DNA of 64,000 nucleotides from Rubinisphaera italica (lineage in GTDB: Bacteria; Planctomycetota; Planctomycetia; Planctomycetales; Planctomycetaceae). The translations under genes were made by a program, and so were the position numbers. The DNA is taken from contig NZ_SJPG01000001.1 of assembly GCF_007859715.1 (NCBI RefSeq), positions 868,001-932,000 of the forward strand, in the 5' to 3' direction. A model generated the notes under the pieces. It searched no databases. It was given only the letters and a program-made list of their open reading frames with translations, and was not told where the DNA came from. The stretch's first letter is position 1. Each line of letters opens with the position of its first letter. This document shows positions 29,865 to 40,127 of this stretch, piece by piece.

Positions 29865-32501
29865 ATGGCTGGAATGAATCGACTTCGAGGCTGGAAGAGT
29901 CTCCAATTAATGTTGGCATTACTCGTGCCCGTCTCCTCAGGATGTCAGGTTGGCTTTCCCAAGTATTATTTTCTTGGGAAACCCAAACCTCAACTTGAAC
30001 AGTATCGTGAAACGGGTCAGGAAATCGACTATCCGAATGTTGCCCAGGCACATCCTCCGGAAATCGAGACAACCGCTCCCCCACGTACGGTCGCCAATTC
30101 CGATGCGGCTCGCGATGAAATCTGGGATCTTGGCCTGCAGGAAGCAGTACATCTATCACTGGCCAACAGCGATGTCATTCGCTCTGCAGGACAGTTTCTT
30201 TCTCCCAATAATTCTTTACTGGCCAACCCGACACAGACCGCCAGTATTTACGACCCTGCGATTCAGGATTCCGGTGTGCTCTTCGGCGGTGTTGGTACCG
30301 AAGCGGCTCTCGCAGATTTCGACGCGACACTAACGAGTAGCTTGACTTACGGACGCAACGAAACAGTCCAGAACAATCCATTCTTCGGCGGTGCCCCTGG
30401 AGGAGTTCTTGAGCAGGAAACCGGAGCATTTAACACGGCATTGACAAAAAACTTCGCTTACGGTGCGAATTTCTCACTGGCTCATGAGGTGAATTATTCA
30501 TCCTCAAATGCTCAGGGATTACTGTTTCCCTCGACCTATACGGGGAATGTGCAGGCTCGGTATCGTCAGCAATTGTTGTCGGGTTCTGGAGCCGACTTCG
30601 TGAGAGTTGCTGGTCCACTCAGCGATGGGTTTGCAGGGATTACCGGGGTTTCCAACGGGGTGTTAATTGCCCGTATCAATGCCGATATTTCGATCACACA
30701 ATTTGAAGCCAACGTCAGAAATCTTATTAAGGACGTGGAAGACACGTATTGGGATTTGTATCTGGCGTATCGAAACTTCGATACATCCGTCACTGCTCGA
30801 AACACCGCATTGGATACCTGGCGTGTCGCCAAAGCGAAGCGAGACTTAGGGGGTGTGCGAGGATTTACGAACTCGGAAGAAGCTCAGGCTCGCGATCGTT
30901 ATTTTGAAACTCGTGCCCAGGCAGAAAATTCACTGGGAACACTGTATGTTACCGAACAGCGACTGCGCGAACTTTTGGGATTGCCGGTGAATGATCGCAA
31001 GGTCATTCGTCCTGCAGATGATCCGATCGCTGCTCGTTTGCAAGCAGACTGGTATCAGGCATTGGCTCTCGGGTTGACGGAGCGAGTGGAAGTTCGACGT
31101 CAAAAATGGAATATCAAAAGCCTGGAACTTCAGTTAGGAGCCGCTAAAAATCTGGCTCGGCCACGGCTCGATTTGATTGCCCAGTATCAAGTGAATGGAT
31201 TCGGAGATCACCTGCTTGCCAATAGCGACTTGGATAAGAACGGCGGAGACCTGAATTCGTTTTATGGTAAGATCGCCGAAGGTGAAGAAACTGGCTATAC
31301 CTATGGACTTGAATTCAGTATGCCATTCGGATTACGACAGGCGAAATCGCAGGTCCGTAATATCGAACTGCGTCTGACGAAAGCCCGTAAAGTTCTTGCG
31401 GCTCAGGAACTGGAAGTCGGTCATGAAATTGCCGTCTCTTTCCAGCAACTCGAAACTTCGTATGCGACAGCAGTTTCAAACTTCAGCCGACGTAGTGCAG
31501 CACTCGAACGAGTTCGCATGATTGGTCAGGAACTCGAAGTCGGTTCGGGGTCGAATACACTTGACCGCTATCTTCGTGCCCAGGAATCTCTGGCGGCTGC
31601 TGAGAATTCCTATCATCAAAGTCTGGTTGATTACAACAAAGCGATCGTCAACATGTATTTCCGACAGGGAACCCTGCTGCAACAGGACAACATTCATCTG
31701 ATGGAAGGCAAGTGGGATCCGGAGGCTTATCGGCAGGCCTTTGCCCGAGCCAAATCGCGTGCTCATGCGATCCCTGCACCGCACTTGCGAACCGTTCCTG
31801 AAGCCTTTGCCGCAGATGGACATAATGACGAAGTTGGTTTTGCGGCACCTGAAGCGAGTCAACAGCCGTGGAATCCGGAAATGGGACTGGAGCCGTATCC
31901 AGAAGAATTGCCATTACCAATTGATGCTTTGAATCCTCAGGAAGCCGAAGCGATGGACAATCTGGAAGTTCCTCCGGCTCCAGGGGAGATGAAAAAAGAA
32001 TCCGATAAGCCGAATTATTTTGAGAATGACAAGTCGCCACAGTTAATTCAGCCCAATCCGATTGAAGGCCAGGATGTTCGTATGGAGAATAAGACTCCTG
32101 CAATAGAACAGAGTGTGACAAGTCAGAAGCCTGTGGTGCCTGTTTTGAAAGAAACGGAATCTTTCCAGGCAACATCAGTCAGTCAGATTCCCGAAGCTTC
32201 TAAGAAACGAGGCCGAGTGCAACTGCCGGAAATTATGCAGACCAATGGAATCAAGAATGCTCTGGGGCATATGGATAAAGAGCAATCGACCATTCAAAAT
32301 GCGAATATGGAGTGGCAATCAGCTCCTAAAGCGGGAAAGCCATCGTTGCCTGTTGGTAAAACGTCGATGAAGATGTTGTCACCTGAAAATGCAACACGAA
32401 GCCAGCCTTCTCCATTTCCAGAGGTTGAAGTGAAAGCACCAGAATCATCGCCCTCTCGAATGGCTCACGATTTGGGCAAAGCGATCCCGGCGTATAAGTA
32501 G
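29865..32501 (+). CDS. TolC-like outer-membrane efflux lipoprotein with long C-terminal extension
   Basis: An outer membrane factor-type protein of about 878 residues. The start at 29865 follows GGGTGGGA; an ATG at 29874 is possible. The leader ends in PVSSGCQ, a lipobox, so the mature N-terminus is likely lipidated. Two OEP-type helical hairpin repeats follow ([17 protein letters not shown] near the start; [20 protein letters not shown] and later [38 protein letters not shown]). The last 230 residues are Pro/Glu/Ala-rich and look disordered, which is not usual for TolC. No adaptor or pump gene is adjacent. It probably forms an outer membrane exit duct. Confidence 0.88.
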   Translation: MAGMNRLRGWKSLQLMLALLVPVSSGCQVGFPKYYFLGKPKPQLEQYRETGQEIDYPNVAQAHPPEIETTAPPRTVANSDAARDEIWDLGLQEAVHLSLANSDVIRSAGQFLSPNNSLLANPTQTASIYDPAIQDSGVLFGGVGTEAALADFDATLTSSLTYGRNETVQNNPFFGGAPGGVLEQETGAFNTALTKNFAYGANFSLAHEVNYSSSNAQGLLFPSTYTGNVQARYRQQLLSGSGADFVRVAGPLSDGFAGITGVSNGVLIARINADISITQFEANVRNLIKDVEDTYWDLYLAYRNFDTSVTARNTALDTWRVAKAKRDLGGVRGFTNSEEAQARDRYFETRAQAENSLGTLYVTEQRLRELLGLPVNDRKVIRPADDPIAARLQADWYQALALGLTERVEVRRQKWNIKSLELQLGAAKNLARPRLDLIAQYQVNGFGDHLLANSDLDKNGGDLNSFYGKIAEGEETGYTYGLEFSMPFGLRQAKSQVRNIELRLTKARKVLAAQELEVGHEIAVSFQQLETSYATAVSNFSRRSAALERVRMIGQELEVGSGSNTLDRYLRAQESLAAAENSYHQSLVDYNKAIVNMYFRQGTLLQQDNIHLMEGKWDPEAYRQAFARAKSRAHAIPAPHLRTVPEAFAADGHNDEVGFAAPEASQQPWNPEMGLEPYPEELPLPIDALNPQEAEAMDNLEVPPAPGEMKKESDKPNYFENDKSPQLIQPNPIEGQDVRMENKTPAIEQSVTSQKPVVPVLKETESFQATSVSQIPEASKKRGRVQLPEIMQTNGIKNALGHMDKEQSTIQNANMEWQSAPKAGKPSLPVGKTSMKMLSPENATRSQPSPFPEVEVKAPESSPSRMAHDLGKAIPAYK

Positions 32502-32507
32502 ATTCTG

Positions 32508-32588
32508 CAAGACGAGTCATGCCAGTCGTGCTCGTCTTGTCTCGATTATGCCGATCACTCTGTGACAGGCTTCGTGATCGGCATAATC
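32508..32588. terminator. Double hairpin between convergent TolC-like and ThuA genes
   Basis: CAAGACGAG/CTCGTCTTG (32508-32516, 32531-32539) lies just past the TolC-like stop. A perfect 15-bp inverted repeat (32544-32558 with 32574-32588) overlaps the stop codon and last codons of the minus-strand ThuA gene. Neither has a long T run, so termination strength is uncertain. Confidence 0.65.
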
Positions 32589-33580
32589 GGTGATTCCCAT
32601 CCCGCTAGGTCGCTCGGAAGAACTCCGCGGCGATGACCGTTGAATTTGAATGTTGTCGGATTGTAGGGGCCGACAAATTCGATGTTGAGATTCGGTTTGA
32701 TCTCATCTTCTTCGCCGCAGGCCCAGAAGCAGGCGTTGATCATCAGTCTGCGAAAATCCTCATTCAGGATATCTTCAGAGGCACCGTATGTGGTTGTGAA
32801 TACACGACCTGATTTTCCCGCTTCATTGGAATAGGTTCGCGTCCAGACACCGGGGCAGGGGAGTTTTCCCTCAGCAGGAGGGGAATCTGGCGTCATGCCC
32901 TGCAATGGCTGAGCATTTGCCAGAACGACACTGTCCGGAGTTGGCTCAGTCCAGTATCCCCCTGCGTGGACCCAGGGATGTTCCACTCCTTTCAAAATGG
33001 GATGCGACTTTTGAGCCGGGATCAAATCCAGTCGCGTGCTCATGACATGATTCTGCCCATAATGACCAGCCCAGGTCTCGCCGAGGATTTGCCGTCCAAA
33101 GCCATCTTTGAAATCCGGGTCCTTCGAGCGGTAATCGAAACGTACGAACTCGGAATCGTTCGGGATTTTAAAGGCGTGCGTTGAAGTTCGCATTCCGACA
33201 ACTGGCCCTGCCCGATCGAGGTAATCGACAATCGGCTGCATTTGCTCTGCAGGGAAGTCCTGGAACCGCAGAAAGATGACCATCAGATCGGCATCGTCGA
33301 GGGCTTCTGTACCAGGCATGTAGCTGGAACCCGGAGCGATTTCTCCAGTTTTCTGATCGACGGAAAAGAGCACCGTGCATTTGAAGCCATGATGTTTGGC
33401 AAGAATTCGCGCCATTGCAGGCAGGGATTCTTCCGATCGATATTCATGATCGCCCGCCAGGAACACAAGATGTTTTCCAGGTTTGTCTGGGGTTGTGCCA
33501 TCGTAAACCAGAGTTTGAGCAAATCCTGTTTGTGCGAGAGCGACAATCGTGAGTGACAGAATCAAATAACGGAGAAGCAT
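32555..33580 (-). CDS. Secreted ThuA-domain protein
   Basis: A 341-residue protein with a signal peptide (about 1-21, ending TGFAQT). The ThuA (trehalose-utilisation-like) fold, a class I glutamine amidotransferase relative, is shown by HLVFLAGDHEYRSEESLPAMA, DLMVIFLRFQDFPAEQM, PVVGMRTSTHAF, the HPILKGVEHPWVHAGGYW block and the GRVFTTTYGASEDILNEDFRRLMINACFW region near the end (residues about 270-298). The Cys nucleophile of true amidotransferases is absent here, as is common in ThuA. AGGAT precedes the ATG. The role in planctomycetes is unknown; a sugar-related function is often assumed. Confidence 0.9.
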   Translation of the reverse strand: MLLRYLILSLTIVALAQTGFAQTLVYDGTTPDKPGKHLVFLAGDHEYRSEESLPAMARILAKHHGFKCTVLFSVDQKTGEIAPGSSYMPGTEALDDADLMVIFLRFQDFPAEQMQPIVDYLDRAGPVVGMRTSTHAFKIPNDSEFVRFDYRSKDPDFKDGFGRQILGETWAGHYGQNHVMSTRLDLIPAQKSHPILKGVEHPWVHAGGYWTEPTPDSVVLANAQPLQGMTPDSPPAEGKLPCPGVWTRTYSNEAGKSGRVFTTTYGASEDILNEDFRRLMINACFWACGEEDEIKPNLNIEFVGPYNPTTFKFNGHRRGVLPSDLAGWESPIMPITKPVTE

Positions 33581-33931
33581 AAGAATGTGATCCTGATTAT
33601 GCGAATAGGAAATGGGGAATAGTGTGACACGGCAGATTCCAGTGAAATACGATCAATGGAGTTTGCATCATTGTGCCCTATTTCCCATCAAAAGTCGACT
33701 ATGCGATATTTTCCTTCGGAAACTGGTTCCGAAATTCATTTGAGTACGTTTTTAAGTCTACCGAAACTTCATATTCCTGATTGGCCAGTGCAAACCTATT
33801 CTTAAAATGATATGTGACTGGCTTTCAGGAATTCTGCATGTTTATCCACATTGTTAACTACTTAACAAACAACTCCTTACAGATTCAATAAATTTTTGCA
33901 CATCTATTATTCTGGGGAAAAGGAGTGAGTT
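33581..33931. promoter_or_regulatory. Divergent intergenic region with operator-like inverted repeat
   Basis: The 351 bp between the divergent ThuA and DUF1223 genes contain no gene. A 7-bp inverted repeat TTCGGAA-5-TTCCGAA lies at 33715-33733 and could be a regulator site. The promoters were not pinned down. Confidence 0.35.
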
Positions 33932-34720
33932 ATGTCGAAAGCAGTGCTGTCTCTGGCGGCAATTACTTTGCTGCTGTGCGGATTGCGGGCGATCCGGAGT
34001 GAGGCGGAAAACAGACTGACGGCAGGAGAGAGAATTGACGAAACGTCACAACATGGATTCGTCGTCGTGGAATTGTTCACCTCGCAGGGATGCAGCAGTT
34101 GTCCAGCCGCTGACGAGAATCTCGTGCGAATTCAAGAACTGGCGGCTGAGAAAAATTTACCAATTTACGTACTTTCAATGCATGTCGATTACTGGAATCG
34201 CCTGGGATGGGAAGACCCTTTCAGCCAGTCGGTTTTTTCTCAACGTCAAAGAGGTTACGCGCAGGCATTCGGCTCGACCCGAATTTATACGCCTCAAATG
34301 GTTGTTAATGGTCAGACTGAATTCGTCGGTTCAGATGTCACCAAGTCAAACGAGGCGATCAAAAATTCTTTGAATAGTACCCAGAAAGAGCCTCTGGAAA
34401 TTTCAGCTAAGTGGAATAAAAGTCGAGATGCGATAACCTTCCGCTATAATGCTACAGCAAATTCCAAAGGTAAGACTCTTGTGCTGGCAATCGTTCAAAA
34501 TCGGGCAGGGAATCGGGTCGACTCCGGTGAAAATCGTGGTCGGACACTGGCTCACGTGAATGTCGTGCAGAAATTGGAAACGATTAAAAATATCCAGATT
34601 ACTGGTCAGCAAACGATCCGAGTCCCCTACAATATTAACAATGAGCCACTGGAATTGATTGCATTTGTGCAAGATCCTTCCAGCCAACAGATCATGGCTG
34701 CAAAGCGTACTGATTTGTAG
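33932..34720 (+). CDS. DUF1223 thioredoxin-fold exported protein
   Basis: A 262-residue protein with an N-terminal hydrophobic leader (about 1-24) and a strong AAGGAG ribosome binding site. The DUF1223 core VVVELFTSQGCSSCPAADEN carries a CxxC pair at the start of a thioredoxin-like helix; VLSMHVDYWNRLGWEDPFS and YTPQMVVNGQTEFVGSD are further family blocks. A C-terminal beta-rich domain follows. It is probably a periplasmic redox-active or copper-handling protein; the reaction is unknown. It is followed 60 bp later by msrA and msrB on the same strand, which suggests a shared oxidative-stress role. Confidence 0.88.
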   Translation: MSKAVLSLAAITLLLCGLRAIRSEAENRLTAGERIDETSQHGFVVVELFTSQGCSSCPAADENLVRIQELAAEKNLPIYVLSMHVDYWNRLGWEDPFSQSVFSQRQRGYAQAFGSTRIYTPQMVVNGQTEFVGSDVTKSNEAIKNSLNSTQKEPLEISAKWNKSRDAITFRYNATANSKGKTLVLAIVQNRAGNRVDSGENRGRTLAHVNVVQKLETIKNIQITGQQTIRVPYNINNEPLELIAFVQDPSSQQIMAAKRTDL

Positions 34721-34780
34721 AATTGAGAAGATGGTATCCTTCAACGAGTCTATTTACAGCCCGTAGTCAGGCATTGATTT

Positions 34781-35488
34781 ATGTATTCAACATCAACAGG
34801 TCGCGTATTATTTTTCTTTTTTGGGGTCGCAGTCTCTGGCTTAGTGGCGTGGGGATGGCGTAGCAGCTCTCCTCAGGAAACGGCTGCTCACGCGATACCC
34901 CAGTTCGAGAGTGAAGGGCAAACGATGTCGGCTTCGGAATCTGTAGAATTAGCAACTTTTGGCGGTGGATGTTTCTGGTGTACAGAAGCAGTGTTTCTAG
35001 AGTTAGCAGGTGTGAAAAAAGTTCTGCCCGGATATTCGGGGGGCAAAGCAGAAACGGCAAACTACAAGGCTGTCTGTACCGGCCTGACAAAACATGCCGA
35101 AGTCATTCAGATCGAATTCGATCCTGAAAAAATTGCCTTCTCCGAACTCCTGGAAGTCTTCTGGAAAACTCACGATCCGACAACTCCGAATCAACAGGGA
35201 GCCGATATTGGTCCGCAGTATCGATCGGTCGTTTTCTATCACAGCGAAGACCAGAAGAAAGTTGCAGAAGAATATAAAAAGCAACTCGATAAATCGGGGG
35301 CTTTTTCCAAACCACTGGTCACCGAGATTTCTCCGTTTACTAAGTTCTACGAAGCTGAAGATTATCACCAGAATTACTTTGCTGAAAACTCGTTTCAGCC
35401 TTATTGCAGGGCTGTGATTGCTCCCAAAATTGAAAAATTCCGCAAGAATTTTGCTGAGAAATTGAAGGGGGAACGTAAAAATGAGTAA
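34781..35488 (+). CDS. msrA: Peptide methionine-S-sulfoxide reductase MsrA, possible dual start
   Basis: Reduces S-methionine sulfoxide in proteins. The catalytic cysteine is in [15 protein letters not shown] (GCFWC motif) near residue 65; [18 protein letters not shown] and the Asp-Pro-Thr-Thr of the [19 protein letters not shown] region are typical. The full frame has an N-terminal hydrophobic segment (about 8-26), so this form would be exported or membrane-anchored. A second ATG at 34925 (residue 49) has its own AGGG at good spacing and would give a soluble cytoplasmic enzyme of normal length. It overlaps msrB by 8 bp, so the two are translationally coupled. Confidence 0.93.
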   Translation: MYSTSTGRVLFFFFGVAVSGLVAWGWRSSSPQETAAHAIPQFESEGQTMSASESVELATFGGGCFWCTEAVFLELAGVKKVLPGYSGGKAETANYKAVCTGLTKHAEVIQIEFDPEKIAFSELLEVFWKTHDPTTPNQQGADIGPQYRSVVFYHSEDQKKVAEEYKKQLDKSGAFSKPLVTEISPFTKFYEAEDYHQNYFAENSFQPYCRAVIAPKIEKFRKNFAEKLKGERKNE

Positions 35489-35915
35489 TTCTGAAGAAGA
35501 GTCAGTCAAAGTTCATAAGACTGATGCGGAATGGAAGAAGCAGTTGACCGCGGAGCAATACAATATCGCCCGCAAAGCAGGCACAGAGAGAGCATTCACC
35601 GGAAAATATTGGGACAACAAAGAAGAGGGGATTTATAACTGCGTTTGTTGTGGCACGCCGCTATTTGATTCCAGCACAAAATATGATTCTGGATCGGGAT
35701 GGCCCAGCTATTATCAGCCAATCGATGAAGAAAATGTGGAACTTAATACAGACCGCAGTTTCTTTATGACTCGAACAGAAGCCAAATGTGCCCGCTGCGA
35801 AGCTCACCTCGGGCATGTTTTTGATGATGGCCCCCAACCGACTGGAAAACGCTACTGTATCAATTCGGCTGCTCTGGATTTTAAACCCAAAGAAAGTGAG
35901 TCTAAATCAAGTTAG
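35481..35915 (+). CDS. msrB: Peptide methionine-R-sulfoxide reductase MsrB
   Basis: Reduces R-methionine sulfoxide, complementing MsrA. At 144 residues it is a single MsrB domain without a signal peptide. It has two zinc-binding Cys pairs ([11 protein letters not shown] and [12 protein letters not shown]), the [10 protein letters not shown] substrate loop, and the catalytic cysteine in [13 protein letters not shown]. Its ATG lies within the end of msrA behind a GGGGGAA ribosome binding site, so the two reductases should be made together. Confidence 0.95.
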   Translation: MSNSEEESVKVHKTDAEWKKQLTAEQYNIARKAGTERAFTGKYWDNKEEGIYNCVCCGTPLFDSSTKYDSGSGWPSYYQPIDEENVELNTDRSFFMTRTEAKCARCEAHLGHVFDDGPQPTGKRYCINSAALDFKPKESESKSS

Positions 35916-35971
35916 AAATTGATTCTGGCATCAACTCATGGTCTGGGAAAGAAATCGATTCAAGTAGATTC

Positions 35972-36667
35972 TCATGCTTTTGAGTCGATATTATTTTTTG
36001 AAGGTTTCTGCTTCAGCAGATCTTGGGCATGTTGGTCCACTCGCTCCATTTCCGCTTGGATCTTCTCAGTCCATTCTTTGAGTTCTTCCTTGGAAATGGA
36101 CTCGGGAATGACCAGTGCTGGAGATGTCACAGCAATGACGCGAGTAAATGGTTTCGGAATGATCAGATTTGTCCAGCCGGTACCGATTGACCAGTAACTT
36201 TTGCAAAGGAATGCAGTCGGAACGACTGGCTTACCGGTTTTAGCTGCGAGAAATGCACAGCCTGTTTTCATCTCACGTCGCGGGCCGCGAGGACCATCCG
36301 GTGTGAGGACCAGATGAGAATCTTTACCTTCGTTCATCAGGAATCTGACGGCAGCAGTTCCTCCAGAAGAAGTTGAGCCGCGTGCCGTGCCGATACCAAG
36401 TTGCTTGAGAGAGTCCGCCAGAAACGTCCCATCCCGATGTCCTCCCACCAGCGCCATTGTCGCTGGTTGACGGGCTAGGAATAAAGGTGTAAGCAGGGAA
36501 TCGTGCCAGACACAAAAAGTGTATGTCCCGTTCGTCACTGGTACATAAGGATTCACGGCTTCATCGGAAAAATGGATTTCCTTGCGAAGTGTTGCATATA
36601 GCATTTTGAATGTCACAACGGCAATCCATGCAACAATCGGCTCCAGAAATCGACTTCGTATTCGCAA
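35972..36667 (-). CDS. DUF374 lysophospholipid acyltransferase-like protein
   Basis: A 231-residue membrane-associated protein of the DUF374 branch of LPLAT acyltransferases, which probably acylates a lipid or lipid A-like precursor. Family blocks are FCVWHDSLLTPLFLA (His-Asp), VGGHRDGTFLADSLKQLG, ARGSTSSGGTAAVRFLM and VLTPDGPRGPRREMKTGCAF. The start is a TTG at 36667 behind AGGAT; it includes the usual hydrophobic N-terminal anchor, and the first ATG would remove it. It is convergent with msrB. The acceptor lipid cannot be assigned. Confidence 0.88.
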   Translation of the reverse strand: MRIRSRFLEPIVAWIAVVTFKMLYATLRKEIHFSDEAVNPYVPVTNGTYTFCVWHDSLLTPLFLARQPATMALVGGHRDGTFLADSLKQLGIGTARGSTSSGGTAAVRFLMNEGKDSHLVLTPDGPRGPRREMKTGCAFLAAKTGKPVVPTAFLCKSYWSIGTGWTNLIIPKPFTRVIAVTSPALVIPESISKEELKEWTEKIQAEMERVDQHAQDLLKQKPSKNNIDSKA

Positions 36668-36767
36668 GACTACTTATCCTGATGTTGAATTTCATCCTTG
36701 ATATCCCACATTGCAAAATTGTAATCGCAATGCGGTCCAACGTGTTTTAGCAGATTGCTAATTTTGA

Positions 36768-36878
36768 GGCGAGCCGAGGCTGTCATGGCACGGATATTGT
36801 CACGATTATTGTGCGATGTTTGTGATTACGATATCGAATGAATCGAACCCACCCGAGTCATGACTGACTCGGCTCGCC
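36768..36878. repeat. Inverted repeat GGCGAGCCGAG, 3' of cydB
   Basis: Arms GGCGAGCCGAG (36768-36778) and CTCGGCTCGCC (36868-36878) flank about 90 bp, with GTCATG/CATGAC words inside extending the symmetry. It ends 6 bp from the cydB stop. Confidence 0.75.
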
Positions 36879-36884
36879 AGTGAA

Positions 36885-37901
36885 TCAATAACTGTGTTTA
36901 TCCAATTTGACGGCTCCGCGAAATGTGCGATATGCCATAAATGTATATCCCAGAACAAAGGGCATGCCAATCAAGGCGTACAGGCTCATGATTTTTAATG
37001 TCATTTCTGAGGAAGCAGCATGATAAATCGTCAGGCTGTTTTCGCTGACCGGTGAAGAGGTGACCAGATTCGGAAACAGGGCGACACCCAGCAGAAAAAC
37101 CAGAGCAGCGATCACGCAACACGATGAGAAAAAGGCCTGGAGATAATTATGGTTTTTGAGACATCGCGGAATGTTGGCAACTGCCAGAAATTTCAGAACG
37201 ACCACGATCCACGCATACGGAAAATGTTCGAATGTCGCGACGGCCCGCGGGATCCAGAGCCATGTTGCAGTGGTCACTACGAGATACATCGTTAAAAAGG
37301 CGACGAACCCGCGTCGCGTCCAGCGGATCATTCGTTGTTGTAAATCGTCTCGGGTTTTGAAGACCAAAAAGATTGCTCCGTGCATCAGGAACATTGAAAC
37401 AGAGAGTAAGCCGACGAGGATTTGGTAGATGCCTATTTGATCGAGAATGGAGCCCCGGAAGATCCCACGATCATCCAGTGGAATCCCAATAAGAGCACTT
37501 CCAACTGCCAGACCAAACGCAAAAGAAATTGTCAGACTCGACATAAAGAAAAGAGAATCCCAAGTCGAACGCCACCACGCTTCCGGTCGCTTGCTACGGA
37601 ATTCGATGGAAATCGCACGGAAGATCAGGCATCCCAGGACCAGCATTAAGGCTTCATAGTAGCCTGAGAAAATGGTGGCGTATGCTTCTGGAAAGGCGGC
37701 GAATAATGCTCCCCCAAAGGTGACCAGCCAGACTTCATTTCCGTCCCAAAGGGGGCCTATTGAATTGAGGACGATACGGCGTTCTTCATCCCCTTTGGCA
37801 AACGGATGGAGCATGCCGACGCCAAAATCGAAACCGTCCAGAATTGCGTAGCCGGCCAGAAGAATGCCGAGCAGAACAAACCAGAGAAGTTGCCAGTCCA
37901 T
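36885..37901 (-). CDS. cydB: Cytochrome bd quinol oxidase subunit II
   Basis: Membrane subunit II of the cytochrome bd oxidase, which supports CydA in reducing oxygen with quinol. The 338-residue protein has about eight or nine helices; [22 protein letters not shown] and the following [35 protein letters not shown] (residues about 38-72) are characteristic. It starts 19 bp after cydA on the same strand with AGAGAG in the gap, so cydAB is an operon. No cydX-like small frame was noted downstream, where a palindromic repeat follows at once. Confidence 0.96.
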   Translation of the reverse strand: MDWQLLWFVLLGILLAGYAILDGFDFGVGMLHPFAKGDEERRIVLNSIGPLWDGNEVWLVTFGGALFAAFPEAYATIFSGYYEALMLVLGCLIFRAISIEFRSKRPEAWWRSTWDSLFFMSSLTISFAFGLAVGSALIGIPLDDRGIFRGSILDQIGIYQILVGLLSVSMFLMHGAIFLVFKTRDDLQQRMIRWTRRGFVAFLTMYLVVTTATWLWIPRAVATFEHFPYAWIVVVLKFLAVANIPRCLKNHNYLQAFFSSCCVIAALVFLLGVALFPNLVTSSPVSENSLTIYHAASSEMTLKIMSLYALIGMPFVLGYTFMAYRTFRGAVKLDKHSY

Positions 37902-37920
37902 GATTATTATTTCTCTCTAT

Positions 37921-39333
37921 TTACTCGAAGGCTTTTTTCATCGACGGATACTCGTCGTTCTCATCGACTTCATCAATCTCGGGGCCATGGGAAATTTTTT
38001 GATGTAATAGTGTGACCCACAGTACGAAGAGCAGAAAGTAGATTAAGCCAAAGAAGATGATTGATCCCAACACCTGCTCGGCTCGGACGGCTTCAGAAAG
38101 CCCGGCTGAAGTACGCAGGCCGCCTGTCAATTCTCCGTTGACCAATGAGGGGTAGACGATCCAAGGTTGTCTTCCGACCTCTGCGGCGACCCATCCGGCT
38201 TCGTTGGCGACAAAAGCCAGGATCACCGCGAAGACAAAGTACCATAGCAGCCAGCGTTGATCGAACAGAGTTCCCCGCCACCACAACCAGCAGGCCAGTA
38301 AGGTACTTCCGATAAACGTCATGCCGATGCCGATCATCAGATGATACGCCTGAAACGTAATCCACACGGGAGGACGTCCCCAGGTTTCTTCGAGTTGGTC
38401 GAAACCTGGTACTGGGGTTTTGAAATCGTCGTGGACCAGAAAGCTGAGCATGCCGGGGACTTCGATGCCGTATTTCACGGTTTCAGATTCATCATCTGGC
38501 CAGCCGAGAATGTAGAGGCCGGTGCTGTTTTCGGTTTCGTAGATGCCTTCCATCGCTGCCAGTTTCGCGGGTTGATATTCGGAGACCATTCTTGCGTTGG
38601 AATGTCCTGATAGTAATTGAGCCAATGAAGAAACAGTCGCGAGCAAAAGTCCGCCAGTAAATGAACGTTTGGCAAATTCGAGATGACGGCCTTTTAACAG
38701 ATACCATGCCGAGATGCTCATTACAAAAAAGGCACCCAGGATGAATGCGCCGAGCCAGACGTGGATCAGGCGGTCCATTGTGGAAGGATTAAACACCATC
38801 GCCCAGAAGTCGACAATTTCTGCCCGCTGATAGACCTTGCCATTCACGACATAATCACGAATTTCATGGCCGACCGGTGTCTGCTGCCAGGAGTTGGCAA
38901 TCGTAATCCAGACAGACGAAAAGATGCCGCCGATCGCGACCATGAGTGTGGCAAAGAAATGCATTTTCGGGCCGACGCGATCCCAGCCAAACAGCAGCAG
39001 GCCGAGAAATCCTGATTCCAGGAAAAACGCGAAGATTCCCTCAGCTGCCAGAGCCGAGCCGAAAACATCGCCGACGTAGCGGGAATAAGCCGCCCAGTTT
39101 GTGCCGAATTCGAACTCCATCACAATGCCGGTCGCGACACCTAAGGCGAAATTCAATCCGAAGATTTTCGTCCAGAAACGGGCGGCCTGTTCATAGATGA
39201 TTTCCTTCGTCCACAAATAGCGACCTTCCAGAAACACGAGAACGATTCCCAGCCCGATTGTTAATGGCGGAAACAGATAGTGAAACATGATGGTAAACGC
39301 AAACTGCAGTCGTGAGAGCAGCAGGACATCCAT
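37921..39333 (-). CDS. cydA: Cytochrome bd quinol oxidase subunit I
   Basis: Catalytic haem subunit of the high-affinity terminal oxidase in the cytoplasmic membrane. The 470-residue length fits CydA with a short Q-loop. Haem ligand His18 lies in [31 protein letters not shown] holds the second His region; [16 protein letters not shown] is the conserved late loop. GAAGG precedes the ATG. It is first in the cydAB operon, whose upstream region contains a palindromic repeat (39466-39533). It provides microaerobic or stress respiration. Confidence 0.97.
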   Translation of the reverse strand: MDVLLLSRLQFAFTIMFHYLFPPLTIGLGIVLVFLEGRYLWTKEIIYEQAARFWTKIFGLNFALGVATGIVMEFEFGTNWAAYSRYVGDVFGSALAAEGIFAFFLESGFLGLLLFGWDRVGPKMHFFATLMVAIGGIFSSVWITIANSWQQTPVGHEIRDYVVNGKVYQRAEIVDFWAMVFNPSTMDRLIHVWLGAFILGAFFVMSISAWYLLKGRHLEFAKRSFTGGLLLATVSSLAQLLSGHSNARMVSEYQPAKLAAMEGIYETENSTGLYILGWPDDESETVKYGIEVPGMLSFLVHDDFKTPVPGFDQLEETWGRPPVWITFQAYHLMIGIGMTFIGSTLLACWLWWRGTLFDQRWLLWYFVFAVILAFVANEAGWVAAEVGRQPWIVYPSLVNGELTGGLRTSAGLSEAVRAEQVLGSIIFFGLIYFLLFVLWVTLLHQKISHGPEIDEVDENDEYPSMKKAFE

Positions 39334-39465
39334 TGAATTCGACCTTCGTTATGTTCGGCTGGGAGTCATTCTTGCTTTGTTACTATAGAGAATAGGCGAT
39401 CTTTCGGCATGTGACTCGTCTTACTCATGCGACAAATTGGAAGTGCAAATGGGTGATGGAAAGCC

Positions 39466-39533
39466 GTAGGTCAGGCATTGCCTGACGAAATGTGGGTGCC
39501 AAGCTGTTTGTCGTCAGGCAGTGCCTGACCTAC
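39466..39533. repeat. Inverted repeat GTAGGTCAGGC / GCCTGACCTAC
   Basis: Nested palindromes: each arm is itself a GTCAGGCA-TTGCCTGAC-type palindrome (39466-39487 and 39512-39533) and the arms are mutually complementary, giving a cruciform-capable element upstream of cydA. Confidence 0.85.
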
Positions 39534-39673
39534 AGCTGATGGACTTTGTTCAGTGCTCAATGGAACTGATTCTCTATCAGCAAAGCAAATTCAAAAGAAA
39601 TTGACACAATCTTCACCAGAGGGAAGGCGTACACTAAATCTGTAAAAAAAATCAGGAAAATGTCAAAGTGCCT

Positions 39674-39703
39674 TTGACAAATCGATTTCGTCAACCGTAA
39701 TAT
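39674..39703 (+). promoter_or_regulatory. Sigma-70-type promoter of the cold-shock gene
   Basis: TTGACA (39674-39679) and TAATAT (39698-39703) are separated by 18 bp. The predicted start near 39710 gives an untranslated leader of about 80 nt before the ATG at 39792, consistent with leader-controlled cold-shock genes. Confidence 0.7.
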
Positions 39704-39791
39704 CTTCCGTTAAGAAGACCCGCCACTTTTTTTGAGGTCTAGGTTGCGGCTCGGGCGGGGCTTTGAAACACATTTTCGAGATCGGAACGTT

Positions 39792-39989
39792 ATGGCTGAA
39801 GGTACAATCACACGACTGACTGACAAAGGATTCGGATTTATCCAGACTGATTCAGGCAAGGATATTTTCTTCCACATGTCAAACCTGGAAGGTGTCCGCT
39901 ACGACGACCTGCAGGAAGGTCAGCAAGTCTCCTTTGAAAAAGGTCAAGGTCCTAAAGGGCCACGAGCAGAGCACGTCCGCGTGGTCTAG
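39792..39989 (+). CDS. Cold-shock-domain protein
   Basis: A 65-residue single cold-shock domain that binds single-stranded RNA or DNA. RNP1 is KGFGFIQ and RNP2 is DIFFHMS. The start at 39792 gives the normal length; the frame extends upstream to 39732 but into leader sequence. It has its own promoter and two tandem terminators, so it is a monocistronic gene. Confidence 0.95.
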   Translation: MAEGTITRLTDKGFGFIQTDSGKDIFFHMSNLEGVRYDDLQEGQQVSFEKGQGPKGPRAEHVRVV

Positions 39990-40014
39990 TCGTTGAGACT
40001 GTGAAAAAACGATG

Positions 40015-40081
40015 AGCCGGCAGTTTCTGACTGTCGGCTTATTTATATGGTCGGTGGTTTTTGAACCATCGGCTTTTTTTG
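40015..40081 (+). terminator. Two tandem rho-independent terminators after the cold-shock gene
   Basis: First hairpin: AGCCGGCAGT/ACTGTCGGCT (40015-40039). Second hairpin: GTCGGTGGTT/AACCATCGGC (40050-40073) followed by T-rich sequence of at least seven T. Together they should stop cold-shock transcription efficiently. Confidence 0.88.
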
Positions 40082-40127
40082 TGGATGAGTGTCATTTGGT
40101 CAAGCAAAAAAGGGGTAGGTGAGCCAA

